From Pigmentiphaga sp. NML030171 (lineage in GTDB: Bacteria > Pseudomonadota > Gammaproteobacteria > Burkholderiales > Burkholderiaceae_B), in the NCBI RefSeq assembly GCF_002188635.1, contig NZ_NINX01000021.1, forward strand, positions 62,001 to 126,000: a DNA stretch of 64,000 nt, read 5' to 3'. The first letter of the stretch is position 1. Every line of letters starts with the position of its first letter. The position numbers and the translations under genes were made by a program. Positions 42,646-50,977 of the stretch are shown in pieces. The notes under the pieces were generated by a model that was not told the origin of the DNA, searched no databases, and saw only the letters and a list, made by a program, of their open reading frames with translations.

Positions 42646-43557
42646 ATGGAAGCCAAGTGGCTCGAAGATTTCATCGCGCTGGCCGAGACCCGTTCGTTTT
42701 CGCGGGCGGCCGAGCTGCGACACATCACGCAGCCCGCCTTCTCGCGCCGTATCCAGGCCCTGGAGGCCTGGGTCGGCACCGATCTGGTCGACCGCGCCGT
42801 CTACCCCACCCGCCTGACGCCCGCCGGCGAGACCTTCCGCGCCGAAGCCATCGCCATGCTGGCCAAGCTGGACGAGACCCGCGCGATGCTGCGGGGCATG
42901 CGTCCCGCCTCGCAGGCGGTGATCGACTTCGCCGTACCCCATACCCTGTCGCTGACCTTCTTCCCGCGCTGGCTGAGCCGTATCCGGGCCGAGGCCGGCC
43001 TGCCGGATTTCACGGCCAGGCTGATGGCGCTGAACGTCCATGACGCCGCGATCAGCCTGGTGCAGGGCGGCAGCGACCTGGTCATGGTCTATTACCATCC
43101 CCGCCAGCCGGTCCAGCTCGATCCGCGCCACTACGACATGCTGGTGCTGGGCAGCGAGGCGGTCTACCCCTATGCGCGCAGCAAGCCCGACGGCACGCCC
43201 GAGTACGTCCTGGGCGGGGGCGGCCCGGTGCCCTACCTGGCCTACGCGCCCAACGCCTACCTGGGCCGCATCGTCGACCTGATCCTGGCGGGCGCCCAGC
43301 CCCGGCCGCCGCTGGACGAGCGCTACGAAACCGACATGGCCGAGGGGCTGAAGGCCATGGCGCTCGAGGGGCACGGGGTGGCCTTCCTGCCCGAGAGCGC
43401 GGTCAGCCGCGAGGTGGCCGCGCGCCGCCTGGCCTGCGCGGGCGAGGCCTATACCGAGACCATGGAGATCCGGCTCTACCGCGAACGCGCGCCGGCCGGC
43501 GTTCCCGCCAAGCCGCTGGTCGACGCCCTTTGGGACTATCTGTCCGCCGCGCGCTGA
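42646..43557 (+). CDS. LysR-family regulator upstream of aspA
   Basis: A 303-residue LysR protein: EDFIALAETRSFSRAAELRHITQPAFSRRIQALEAW is a clear HTH (~6-41). The effector domain includes VPHTLSLTFFPRWLSRI and LEGHGVAFLPESAV. A -10-like TACAAT lies at 42612-42617. It is followed on the same strand by aspA after a spacer containing two LysR-type boxes, so it is the natural candidate to control aspA. It resembles the HypT/YjiE-like LysR subgroup. Confidence 0.9.
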   Translation: MEAKWLEDFIALAETRSFSRAAELRHITQPAFSRRIQALEAWVGTDLVDRAVYPTRLTPAGETFRAEAIAMLAKLDETRAMLRGMRPASQAVIDFAVPHTLSLTFFPRWLSRIRAEAGLPDFTARLMALNVHDAAISLVQGGSDLVMVYYHPRQPVQLDPRHYDMLVLGSEAVYPYARSKPDGTPEYVLGGGGPVPYLAYAPNAYLGRIVDLILAGAQPRPPLDERYETDMAEGLKAMALEGHGVAFLPESAVSREVAARRLACAGEAYTETMEIRLYRERAPAGVPAKPLVDALWDYLSAAR

Positions 43558-43585
43558 CGCGTCCCTGGCCGCCGGGCATTTTCCT

Positions 43586-43629
43586 GGCAATGCAAAAAAA
43601 ACATTGGCCAATGCGAACACGGCATTGGC
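43586..43629 (+). promoter_or_regulatory. Two tandem LysR-type boxes upstream of aspA
   Basis: GGCAATG-N9-CATTGGC (43586-43608) and GCCAATG-N9-CATTGGC (43607-43629) are repeated with a 21-bp period. Each fits T-N11-A, the LysR core. Together they create a 12-bp palindrome CATTGGCCAATG (43602-43613) in the middle. The first spacer is a run of A, favouring DNA bending. Confidence 0.7.
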
Positions 43630-43707
43630 GCTATCGCGGGGCGCCTGCCTATAGTGTTTTCCATCGGGCGCCGCATGGTGCGGCGGCCTTTCCGATGGAC
43701 ATCGAAC

Positions 43708-45141
43708 ATGAGCAGCAATGCCGCTTCCGGCCTCTTCCGCATCGAACACGACCTGCTTGGCGAGCGCGAGATTCCCGCCGACGCCTACTGGGGCATCCAT
43801 TCCCTGCGCGCCCGCGAGAACTTTCCGATTTCCGGCTCGACCATAGGCGGCCAGGCCGACCTGGTGCGGGCCCTGGCCTGCGTCAAGCTGGCGGCGGCCC
43901 GCGCCAACCAGGACCTGGGCGTGCTGCCCGCGGAACGGGCCGGGGCGATCGTCCAGGCCTGCCAGGAGATCATCGAAGGCGCGCTGCACGACCAGTTCAT
44001 CGTCGACGTGATCCAGGGCGGGGCCGGCACCTCGACCAACATGAACGCCAACGAGGTCATCGCCAATCGTGCGCTGGAGCTGCTGGGGGCCAGGAAGGGC
44101 CAGTACGACGTCCTGCACCCCATCCAGGACGTGAACGCCTCGCAAAGCACCAACGACGTCTATCCGACCGCGCTGCGCATCGCGATGTGCTTTTCCTTGC
44201 AGCGCCTGCTGGTGGCCATGGCCGAACTGCGCGGCGCCTTCGAGGCCAAGGCGCTGGAGTTCGACGACGTGCTGAAGATGGGGCGCACGCAGTTGCAGGA
44301 CGCGGTGCCGATGACGCTGGGCCAGGAGTTCCTGACCTATGCCGTCATGCTGGGCGAGGACGAGGCGCGGCTGGGCGAGGCCCGGACACTGATGGTGGAA
44401 GTGAACCTGGGCGCGACCGCCATCGGTACCGGCATCAATACCGATCCCGACTACAGCCCGCTGGCGGTGCGGTACCTGGCCGAGATCACGGGGCTGCCGC
44501 TGGTGCGCGCGGCGAACATGATCGAGGCGACGCAGGACACGGGCGCGTTTGTGCAGTTGTCCGGCGTCCTGAAGCGCGTGGCCTGCAAGCTGTCCAAGAC
44601 CTGCAACGACCTGCGGCTGCTGTCGTCGGGACCGCAGTCGGGGCTGAACGAGATCAACCTCCCGGAGCGCGCGGCGGGCAGCTCCATCATGCCGGGGAAG
44701 GTGAACCCCATCATTCCGGAAGTGGTCAACCAGGTGGCCTTCGAGGTCATCGGTAACGACATGACGATCACGATGGCGTCCGAAAGCGGCCAGCTGCAGC
44801 TCAATGCCTTCGAGCCCATCATCGCGTGGAGCCTGGTCAAGAGCATTTCGCACCTGGAAGCGGCATGCACCACGTTGACGCACAACTGCGTCAAGGGGAT
44901 CACGGCGAATCGCGAGCGGCTGGCGCAGGCCGTGAAGCGGTCGGCGGGGCTGGCGACGGCCCTGAATCCGGTGCTCGGGTACGAGGCGGCGACGCGGATC
45001 GCGCGGGATGCGATGCGGACGGGCCGGCCGGTGGCGGATCTGGTGCTGGAAGCGGGGCTGCTGGATGCGGAGACCCTGGAGCAGGTCCTCAAGCCGGAGG
45101 TGTTGACGCGGCCCTACCGGTTCAAGAAAGTGGCGGTTTGA
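43708..45141 (+). CDS. aspA: Aspartate ammonia-lyase
   Basis: A 477-residue lyase that converts aspartate to fumarate and ammonia. The superfamily signature GSSIMPGKVNP is present with the catalytic Ser loop; GAGTSTNMNANEV and CKLSKTCNDLRLLSSGP mark aspartase rather than fumarase. Start MSSNAASG at 43708 gives the normal N-terminus. Lies after a LysR gene and before the gltIJKL importer, which would supply aspartate or glutamate. Confidence 0.95.
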   Translation: MSSNAASGLFRIEHDLLGEREIPADAYWGIHSLRARENFPISGSTIGGQADLVRALACVKLAAARANQDLGVLPAERAGAIVQACQEIIEGALHDQFIVDVIQGGAGTSTNMNANEVIANRALELLGARKGQYDVLHPIQDVNASQSTNDVYPTALRIAMCFSLQRLLVAMAELRGAFEAKALEFDDVLKMGRTQLQDAVPMTLGQEFLTYAVMLGEDEARLGEARTLMVEVNLGATAIGTGINTDPDYSPLAVRYLAEITGLPLVRAANMIEATQDTGAFVQLSGVLKRVACKLSKTCNDLRLLSSGPQSGLNEINLPERAAGSSIMPGKVNPIIPEVVNQVAFEVIGNDMTITMASESGQLQLNAFEPIIAWSLVKSISHLEAACTTLTHNCVKGITANRERLAQAVKRSAGLATALNPVLGYEAATRIARDAMRTGRPVADLVLEAGLLDAETLEQVLKPEVLTRPYRFKKVAV

Positions 45142-45175
45142 GATGAGGGGTGGTCCGGGAGGGTGACGGCACGTT

Positions 45176-45193
45176 CCCGGGCTTCGGCTCGGG
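45176..45193 (+). terminator. UUCG-capped hairpin after aspA
   Basis: CCCGGGC and GCTCGGG pair (one G:T) around a TTCG tetraloop, 35 bp after the aspA stop. It is followed by TAAAAAT rather than a T run, so it is at best a weak terminator. Confidence 0.4.
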
Positions 45194-45269
45194 TAAAAAT
45201 CCATGTCCGTACTGTCGGCTTGTTGCTACACTCGGCCGACATCGTTACTAGTTACGGAAGGGAGATTCC

Positions 45270-46175
45270 ATGAAGAAACTCGTGCTGCTCTCCGCCGCGC
45301 TGACCCTGGTCGCCGTGTCGTCTGTCTCGGCGCAAGACCTGACCGGCCGGCTCAAGAAGATCAAGGACACGGGGACGCTGACGCTTGGCTATCGCGATTC
45401 CTCCATTCCTTTCTCCTACCTGGACGACAACCAGAAATCCATCGGTTACTCGATGGACATCTGCTACAAGATCGCCGACGCGATCAAGAGCCACCTGAAG
45501 CTGCCCAAGCTGAACGTCGCGCTTGCGCCGGTCACCTCGGCCACCCGTATTCCCCTCATCGCCAACGGCACGGTGGACCTCGAATGCGGGTCGACCACCA
45601 ACAATGCCGAGCGCCAGCAGCAGGTGTCGTTCGCGCCGACCACGTTCGTGACGGCCACGCGTTTCGTCGCCAAGAAAAGCTCGAAACTGAACGACCTTTC
45701 AGACTTCAAGGGCAAGACCGTCGTCTCCACGGCCGGCACCAGCAACCTGAAGTGGCTGACCGAGACCAACGGCAAGGAAAACCTGGGCATGCAGATCATC
45801 CCCGCCAAGGACCATGCCGATGCCTTCCTGATGGTCGACAGCGGGCGCGCCGCAGCCTTCTTCATGGACGACATCCTGCTGTACGGGCTGGTGGCCAACT
45901 CCAAGAGCCCGGACCAGTGGATGGTCAGCAGCAAGGCCTATACCGTCGAGCCCTACGGCATGATCGAGCCCAAGGACGACCCGGCGTTCAAGAAGGTGGT
46001 GGACGACGCCGTCGTGGCGATGATGAAGTCGGGCGAGGTCGAGAAGCTCTATCAGAAGTGGTTCAACTCGCCCATTCCGCCGCGCAACGTCAACCTGAAG
46101 GTGCCCATGAGCGATTCGCTCAAGAAGGTGATCGCCAATCCCACCGATTCGGGAGACCCAGCAGCCTATCGCTGA
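45270..46175 (+). CDS. gltI: Glutamate/aspartate ABC transporter periplasmic binding protein
   Basis: A 301-residue binding protein. Signal peptide ends SVSA-Q (~21). GTLTLGYRDSSIPFSYLDDNQKSIGYSMDIC is the family opening, and VDLECGSTTNNAERQQQVSFAPTTF and WFNSPIPPRNVNL identify the GltI group. The first gene of gltIJKL; a hairpin after it would lower expression of the membrane genes relative to this one. Confidence 0.95.
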   Translation: MKKLVLLSAALTLVAVSSVSAQDLTGRLKKIKDTGTLTLGYRDSSIPFSYLDDNQKSIGYSMDICYKIADAIKSHLKLPKLNVALAPVTSATRIPLIANGTVDLECGSTTNNAERQQQVSFAPTTFVTATRFVAKKSSKLNDLSDFKGKTVVSTAGTSNLKWLTETNGKENLGMQIIPAKDHADAFLMVDSGRAAAFFMDDILLYGLVANSKSPDQWMVSSKAYTVEPYGMIEPKDDPAFKKVVDDAVVAMMKSGEVEKLYQKWFNSPIPPRNVNLKVPMSDSLKKVIANPTDSGDPAAYR

Positions 46176-46233
46176 TTGCCGGGCCGGAAGGCCAGGCAGC
46201 CGGCCATGCGCTGCGCATGATCGAGCAGGATTC

Positions 46234-46259
46234 CAGGGGACCCGAGCGGTCCCCTGTTT
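46234..46259 (+). terminator. Attenuating hairpin between gltI and gltJ
   Basis: CAGGGGACC (46234-46242) pairs with GGTCCCCTG (46248-46256) around CGAGC, followed by TTT. It is probably a partial terminator or mRNA stabiliser that sets the excess of binding protein over permease. Confidence 0.6.
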
Positions 46260-46307
46260 CCATGGGGCCGGCCCCGTGCCGGACCGGGTAAGCACGTCGG
46301 AGCCGCG

Positions 46308-47060
46308 ATGAACTACAACTGGAACTGGAAGATCTTCTGGGAGCTGTCGCCAGACGGCCAGGGCACCTACATGGACACGTTGCTGTCGGGCCTGCAGTGG
46401 ACGCTGGCCACGGCCCTGGCGGCATGGGTGATCGCCTTCGTGCTGGGCTCCATCGTCGGCGTGGTGCGCACCACGCAGGTCAAGTGGGCGGTACGCCTGG
46501 CCGGGGCCTACGTGGAGCTGTTCCGCAACATCCCGCTGCTGGTGCAGCTTTTCCTGTGGTATTTCGTGCTGCCCGAGCTGCTGCCCGAGGCGCTGGGCAA
46601 CGCGATCAAGCAGATCGCGCCGCCGTGGGGCGCGTACTGGCCGGCGGTGCTGTGCCTGGGGTTCTTCACCTCGGCGCGGGTAGCGGAACAGGTACGGGCC
46701 GGCATCGAGTCGCTGCCGCGCGGGCAGCGCATGGCGGCCACCGCGCTGGGGCTGCGCGGCACGCAGGTCTATCGCTATGTGTTGCTGCCCATCGCCTACC
46801 GGGTGATCCTGCCGCCGCTGACGTCCGAGTTCATGAACATCATCAAGAACTCGTCGGTTGCCATGACCATCGGCCTGCTGGAACTCACGGGCCGCGCCCG
46901 GTCGATGCAGGAATTCAGCTTCCAGGTGTTCGAGGCCTTCGCCGCGGCCACGGTGCTGTACCTGATCGTCAGCCTGGTCGTCGTCACCTTCATGCGCTGG
47001 GTGGAGCGGCGCGTGGCGGTGCCCGGCTTCATCGGGCCCGCGCGCGGCGGCTCGCACTGA
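46308..47060 (+). CDS. gltJ: Glutamate/aspartate ABC transporter permease
   Basis: A 250-residue inner-membrane permease. FRNIPLLVQLFLWYFVLPE near residue 72 and EQVRAGIESLPRGQRMAATALGL are the polar amino-acid permease and EAA-loop motifs, the latter contacting the ATPase. Five hydrophobic segments. Followed 12 bp later by gltK. Confidence 0.95.
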   Translation: MNYNWNWKIFWELSPDGQGTYMDTLLSGLQWTLATALAAWVIAFVLGSIVGVVRTTQVKWAVRLAGAYVELFRNIPLLVQLFLWYFVLPELLPEALGNAIKQIAPPWGAYWPAVLCLGFFTSARVAEQVRAGIESLPRGQRMAATALGLRGTQVYRYVLLPIAYRVILPPLTSEFMNIIKNSSVAMTIGLLELTGRARSMQEFSFQVFEAFAAATVLYLIVSLVVVTFMRWVERRVAVPGFIGPARGGSH

Positions 47061-47072
47061 ACGGGGGCGGAC

Positions 47073-47765
47073 ATGTTCGGCAATTTCGATTTCGACGTCA
47101 TCTGGCGCACGCTGCCCTACCTGTTCAAGGAGGGCATGACCTTCACGCTGACGCTGACCGCGATGGCGACGGCGGGCGGCATCGTCTTCGGCACGTTGCT
47201 GGCGATGATGCGGCTGTCGCGCTTCCGCTGGCTGTCGGCCGTGGCGGGCGCCTACGTCAACCTGATGCGCTCGCTGCCGCTCTTGCTGGTGATCTTCTGG
47301 TTCTATTTCCTGGTGCCCTACATCGGCGCGTGGATCATCGGGTCGTCCACGCCGATCAAGGTCGGCGCCTACTGGTCCTCGGTCATCACCTTCACGATGT
47401 TCGAGGCGGCCTTCTTCTGCGAGATCATGCGGGCCGGCATCCAGTCGATTTCGCGCGGGCAGACCTACGCCGCCTACGCGCTGGGCCTGAACTACTGGCA
47501 GACCATGGGCAGCGTGGTCCTGCCGCAGGCCTTCCGCAACATGATTCCGGTGCTGCTGACGCAGACCATCGTGCTGTTCCAGGACACGTCGCTGGTGTAT
47601 GTGCTGTCGATCACGGATTTCCTGGGGGCGGCGTCGAAGGTGGCGCAGCGCGACGGGCGGCTGGTCGAGATGTACGTGTTCGCGGCGGTGGTGTATTTCA
47701 TCATCTGCTTTGCGGCGTCCAGGCTGGTGCGGCGCTTGCAGCAGCGGGTGGCGATCGTCCGCTGA
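47073..47765 (+). CDS. gltK: Glutamate/aspartate ABC transporter permease
   Basis: A 230-residue permease partner of GltJ. LMRSLPLLLVIFWFYFLVPYIG and CEIMRAGIQSISRGQTYAAYALGLNYW (EAA loop) are visible. It pairs with GltJ to form the membrane channel. A GGAG-like site lies just before the ATG. Confidence 0.95.
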   Translation: MFGNFDFDVIWRTLPYLFKEGMTFTLTLTAMATAGGIVFGTLLAMMRLSRFRWLSAVAGAYVNLMRSLPLLLVIFWFYFLVPYIGAWIIGSSTPIKVGAYWSSVITFTMFEAAFFCEIMRAGIQSISRGQTYAAYALGLNYWQTMGSVVLPQAFRNMIPVLLTQTIVLFQDTSLVYVLSITDFLGAASKVAQRDGRLVEMYVFAAVVYFIICFAASRLVRRLQQRVAIVR

Positions 47766-47798
47766 CCCGGCCCGGGGATATTTTCAGGAGAGTCTCGA

Positions 47799-48533
47799 AT
47801 GATCGAGATCAAGCATGTCAGCAAGTGGTACGGGTCTTTCCAGGTGTTGGCCGATTGCACGACGTCGGTGGCGACCGGCGAAGTGGTGGTGGTGTGCGGG
47901 CCATCGGGGTCGGGCAAGTCGACGTTGATCAAGACGGTCAACGCGCTGGAGCCCTTCCAGGAAGGGGAGATCGTGGTGGACGGCATCTCGGTGGGCGATG
48001 CGAAGACGAATCTGCCGAAGCTGCGCTCGAAGGTGGGGATGGTGTTCCAGCATTTCGAGCTGTTTCCCCATTTGTCGGTGATGGACAACCTGACGCTGGC
48101 GCAGGTGAAGGTGCTGGGGCGCGGGAAGGACGAGGCCGAGGAGCGGGCGCAGAAGTTGCTGGACCGGGTGGGGCTGAAGGCGCATCGGGAGAAGTTCCCG
48201 GGGCAGTTGTCGGGGGGGCAGCAGCAGCGGGTGGCGATCGCGCGGGCGTTGTCGATGGACCCGGTCGCGATGCTGTTCGATGAGCCGACGTCGGCGCTGG
48301 ATCCCGAGATGGTCAACGAGGTGCTGGATGTGATGGTGGATCTGGCGAAAGAGGGAATGACGATGATGGTGGTGACCCACGAGATGGGGTTCGCCAGGAA
48401 GGTGGCGCATCGGGTGGTGTTCATGGACGGGGGAAGGATCGTGGAGGACACCGACAAGGAAACGTTCTTCGATCCGTCGGCGCAGCGGTCCGAGCGTGCC
48501 CGCCATTTCCTGTCGAAGATCCTGCCGCATTGA
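47799..48533 (+). CDS. gltL: Glutamate/aspartate ABC transporter ATP-binding protein
   Basis: A 244-residue ATPase. Walker [10 protein letters not shown] (~34-42), signature LSGGQQQR, Walker [12 protein letters not shown] and the switch VVTHEMGFA are intact. Last gene of the operon. AGGAGAG precedes the ATG. The transcript runs into the large palindrome that begins 16 bp after the stop. Confidence 0.96.
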   Translation: MIEIKHVSKWYGSFQVLADCTTSVATGEVVVVCGPSGSGKSTLIKTVNALEPFQEGEIVVDGISVGDAKTNLPKLRSKVGMVFQHFELFPHLSVMDNLTLAQVKVLGRGKDEAEERAQKLLDRVGLKAHREKFPGQLSGGQQQRVAIARALSMDPVAMLFDEPTSALDPEMVNEVLDVMVDLAKEGMTMMVVTHEMGFARKVAHRVVFMDGGRIVEDTDKETFFDPSAQRSERARHFLSKILPH

Positions 48534-48548
48534 TTTAGAAAGGGGGGC

Positions 48549-48814
48549 GGTCTGTACGGCGGCAGGGGGCGGCTGGCGGGCACGGCCCTGTAAGGGCTAG
48601 CGAAGCCGGTCTCGGCTTCGCCGAGACTTCCCGGGTTTCAGGCGTCCGTCGGGGCGGGCGCAGAACTCGCGCGGGGATAGCCCCCCGGGCTATCCCTACT
48701 GCCGCGCTCGAACAGCTGCGCCCTTGCTTCCCCGCCGGACGCCTGAAACCCGGCGGCTCCGAATAGCCCTCACAGGGCCGTGCCCGCCAGCCGCCCCCTG
48801 CCGCCGTACAGACC
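48549..48814. repeat. 266-bp composite palindrome between convergent genes
   Basis: Fills most of the 306-bp gap between gltL and a convergent LysR gene. Outer arms 48549-48591 and 48772-48814 are a perfect 43-bp inverted repeat. Inward stems are 48593-48599/48764-48770, 48601-48608/48754-48761 (one mismatch), 48631-48648/48736-48753 (18 bp perfect), 48650-48654/48730-48734 and 48656-48663/48716-48723. The left arm alone has an extra 8-bp hairpin (48609-48627), and the apex holds GGGATAGCCC/GGGCTATCCC (48674-48696). About 88 base pairs in all. It could serve as a two-way transcription stop, an RNA element or a transposon-like miniature repeat; no flanking duplication is evident. Confidence 0.9.
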
Positions 48815-48839
48815 TGGAAGAGGGGGCGAGGTATCCCCG

Positions 48840-49760
48840 TTACCACGACAACCCTTCTTCCCTGTCCCGTCGCCGATGCGCGAACCGTTCCGCCAGGAAA
48901 TCCACGAAGGCGGTGGTCTTGGCGGACAGATTCTGGCGTTCGGGGTAGAGCGCGAAGATGTCGGCCGAGGGGGTGTGCCATTCTTCCAGGACGGCGACCA
49001 GCCTGCCCGAGCGCAGGTAGGCGCCGACTTCCCATTCCGAACGCATGATGATGCCGTGGCCCTCCAGGGCCCAGTACAGGGCGCTTTCGCCGTCGTTGGC
49101 GCTGAGGGGGCCGCGCACCTTGACGGTTTCGGCGCGGGTACCGGAGCGCAGGTGCCAGGTGCCGTAGGCGGTATCGCTTTCACGGATGACGATGCAGGGG
49201 TGGCGGGCCAGGTCGCGCGGGGAGGCGGGGGGCGCGTGGCGCTTCAGGTAGATGGGCGAGGCGCACAGCAGGCGGCGGTTGGAGGCGATCTTGCGGGCGG
49301 TCAGGCGGGCGTCGGGGAGGTCGCCGATGCGGATGCAGACGTCGAAGGATTCGTCCAGCAGGCTGGCGGGGCGGTCGGTCAGGTGCAACTGGGCCTGGAC
49401 GGCGGGGAAGCGTTTGAGGAAATCGGACAGGGCGGGGGCGATGTGGTGGCGGCCGAAGCCCAGGGTGGCGTTGATGCGCAGCAGGCCCCGGGGTTCGTCG
49501 CGGCTGCGGCCGACGGTATGTTCCAGTTCCTCGACGTCGGCCAGGATGCGGTTGCCTTCGCGCAGGTAGAGCTCGCCCTCGTGGGTCAGCGCGATGCGGC
49601 GGGTGGTGCGGTTGAGCAGGCGCACGCCCAGGCGCCGCTCCAGCCGCTGCAGGCGCTTGCTGACGGCCGGGGTGGACAGGCCCAGTTCGCGGGCGGCGGA
49701 GGACAGGCTGCCCTGGCGGATCAGGAGCGAAAAGAAGGCGAGGTCGGAGATGGTGTCCAT
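48840..49760 (-). CDS. LysR-family regulator (DmlR-like)
   Basis: A 306-residue LysR protein: SLSSAARELGLSTPAVSKRLQRLERRLGVRLLNRTTR is a textbook HTH (~16-52). Start MDTISDLAFF at 49760. It is divergent from a tartrate/D-malate-type dehydrogenase, the dmlR-dmlA arrangement. A 7-bp inverted repeat with an 11-bp spacer overlaps its own start codon, consistent with autoregulation. Confidence 0.9.
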   Translation of the reverse strand: MDTISDLAFFSLLIRQGSLSSAARELGLSTPAVSKRLQRLERRLGVRLLNRTTRRIALTHEGELYLREGNRILADVEELEHTVGRSRDEPRGLLRINATLGFGRHHIAPALSDFLKRFPAVQAQLHLTDRPASLLDESFDVCIRIGDLPDARLTARKIASNRRLLCASPIYLKRHAPPASPRDLARHPCIVIRESDTAYGTWHLRSGTRAETVKVRGPLSANDGESALYWALEGHGIIMRSEWEVGAYLRSGRLVAVLEEWHTPSADIFALYPERQNLSAKTTAFVDFLAERFAHRRRDREEGLSW

Positions 49761-49782
49761 TGTTAACTTCCATTCAACAATG
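49758..49782. promoter_or_regulatory. LysR-type box overlapping the regulator start codon
   Basis: CATTGTT (49758-49764) and AACAATG (49776-49782) are exact reverse complements with an 11-bp spacer, a T-N11-A type site. The first three bases are the complement of the LysR start codon. The dehydrogenase gene starts 119 bp away on the other strand. Confidence 0.6.
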
Positions 49783-49901
49783 GTTTTTATCTCGTTCAAT
49801 TATGAAGGACAAGCGCGAGATACACTTGATCCATTCCATCCCGCACCGGTTTTCGCGACAGGCTTGCGTGCCGGCGCCATCACGACAAGGACGTTTCATC
49901 C

Positions 49902-50969
49902 ATGGCCCACCGCATTGCAGTGATCCCCGGCGACGGCATCGGCACCGAGGTCGTCCCAGAAGGCTTGCGTGTCCTGGAGGCGGCGGCGTCGCGCTTCGGC
50001 ATCGGCCTGTCGTTCGACCGGTTCGATTTCGCCTCGTGCCAGTACTACGCCCGGCATGGCGCGATGCTGCCCGACGACTGGAAGGAGCAGATCGGCGGCC
50101 ATGACGCGATCTTCTTCGGCGCGGTAGGCTGGCCGGCCACGGTGCCGGACCACGTCTCGCTGTGGGGTTCGCTGTTGAAGTTCCGCCGCGAGTTCGACCA
50201 GTACGTGAACCTGCGCCCCGTGCGGCTGATGCCCGGCGTGCCCTCGCCGCTGGCCAACCGCAAGCCGGGCGACATCGATTTCTACGTGGTGCGCGAGAAC
50301 ACCGAAGGCGAGTATTCCAGCGTGGGCGGCCGCATGTTCGAAGGCACCGACCGCGAAGTCGTGCTGCAGGAAACGGTCATGACGCGCACCGGGGTCGACC
50401 GGGTGCTGAAGTTCGCGTTCGACCTGGCGGCGTCGCGGCCCCGCAAGCACCTGACTTCGGCCACCAAGTCCAACGGCATCGCCATCAGCATGCCGTACTG
50501 GGACGAGCGGGTGGAGGCGATGGCGGGCACGTATGGCGACGTGCGCGTGGACAAGTTCCACATCGACATCCTGACCGCCAATTTCGTGCTGCATCCCGAC
50601 TGGTTCGACGTGGTGGTGGCGTCCAACCTGTTCGGCGACATCCTGTCCGACCTGGGGCCCGCCTGCACCGGCACCATCGGCATCGCGCCCTCGGCCAACC
50701 TGAATCCCGACCGCCGCTTCCCGTCGCTGTTCGAGCCGGTGCACGGCTCGGCGCCCGACATCGCCGGCAAGGGCGTGGCCAATCCCATCGCGCAGATCTG
50801 GTCGGGCGCATTGATGCTGGAGTTCCTGGGCCACAAGGCGGGGCACGACGCCATCCTGTCTGCCATCGAGACCGTGTTGTCCGACGGCCCGCGCACGCCC
50901 GACATGGGCGGCAAGGCGGTCACGGCCGACGTCGGCAAGGCGGTGGCGGAAATCGTCGCGAAAAGCTAG
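49902..50969 (+). CDS. Tartrate dehydrogenase/decarboxylase / D-malate dehydrogenase
   Basis: A 355-residue NAD-dependent beta-decarboxylating dehydrogenase of the isocitrate/isopropylmalate family. IAVIPGDGIGTEV, LWGSLLKFRREFDQYVNLRPVRLMPG, VVRENTEGEYSSVGGR, ATKSNGI, NLFGDILSDLGP and EPVHGSAPDIAGKG are present; the tartrate/D-malate subgroup is indicated by the LRPVRLMPG-type loop. Product is glycerate or pyruvate with CO2. A glycerate 2-kinase is encoded 3 kb downstream. Confidence 0.92.
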   Translation: MAHRIAVIPGDGIGTEVVPEGLRVLEAAASRFGIGLSFDRFDFASCQYYARHGAMLPDDWKEQIGGHDAIFFGAVGWPATVPDHVSLWGSLLKFRREFDQYVNLRPVRLMPGVPSPLANRKPGDIDFYVVRENTEGEYSSVGGRMFEGTDREVVLQETVMTRTGVDRVLKFAFDLAASRPRKHLTSATKSNGIAISMPYWDERVEAMAGTYGDVRVDKFHIDILTANFVLHPDWFDVVVASNLFGDILSDLGPACTGTIGIAPSANLNPDRRFPSLFEPVHGSAPDIAGKGVANPIAQIWSGALMLEFLGHKAGHDAILSAIETVLSDGPRTPDMGGKAVTADVGKAVAEIVAKS

Positions 50970-50977
50970 GGGCCGCC

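Noticed and set aside
42100-45204. A 1034-residue open frame on the minus strand across aspA and the LysR gene
   Set aside because: It is the antisense shadow of GC-rich genes (His/Arg/Gly/Gln-rich translation). Only its last part, from 42528, matches a known protein, the thioesterase.
48549-48814. CRISPR array or direct-repeat cluster
   Set aside because: The repeats are inverted, not direct, with no regularly spaced units.
48535-49035. Minus-strand open frames with a repeated LTGPCPPAAPCRRTD peptide
   Set aside because: The repeated peptide arises from the two arms of the palindrome; there is no start signal or family match.
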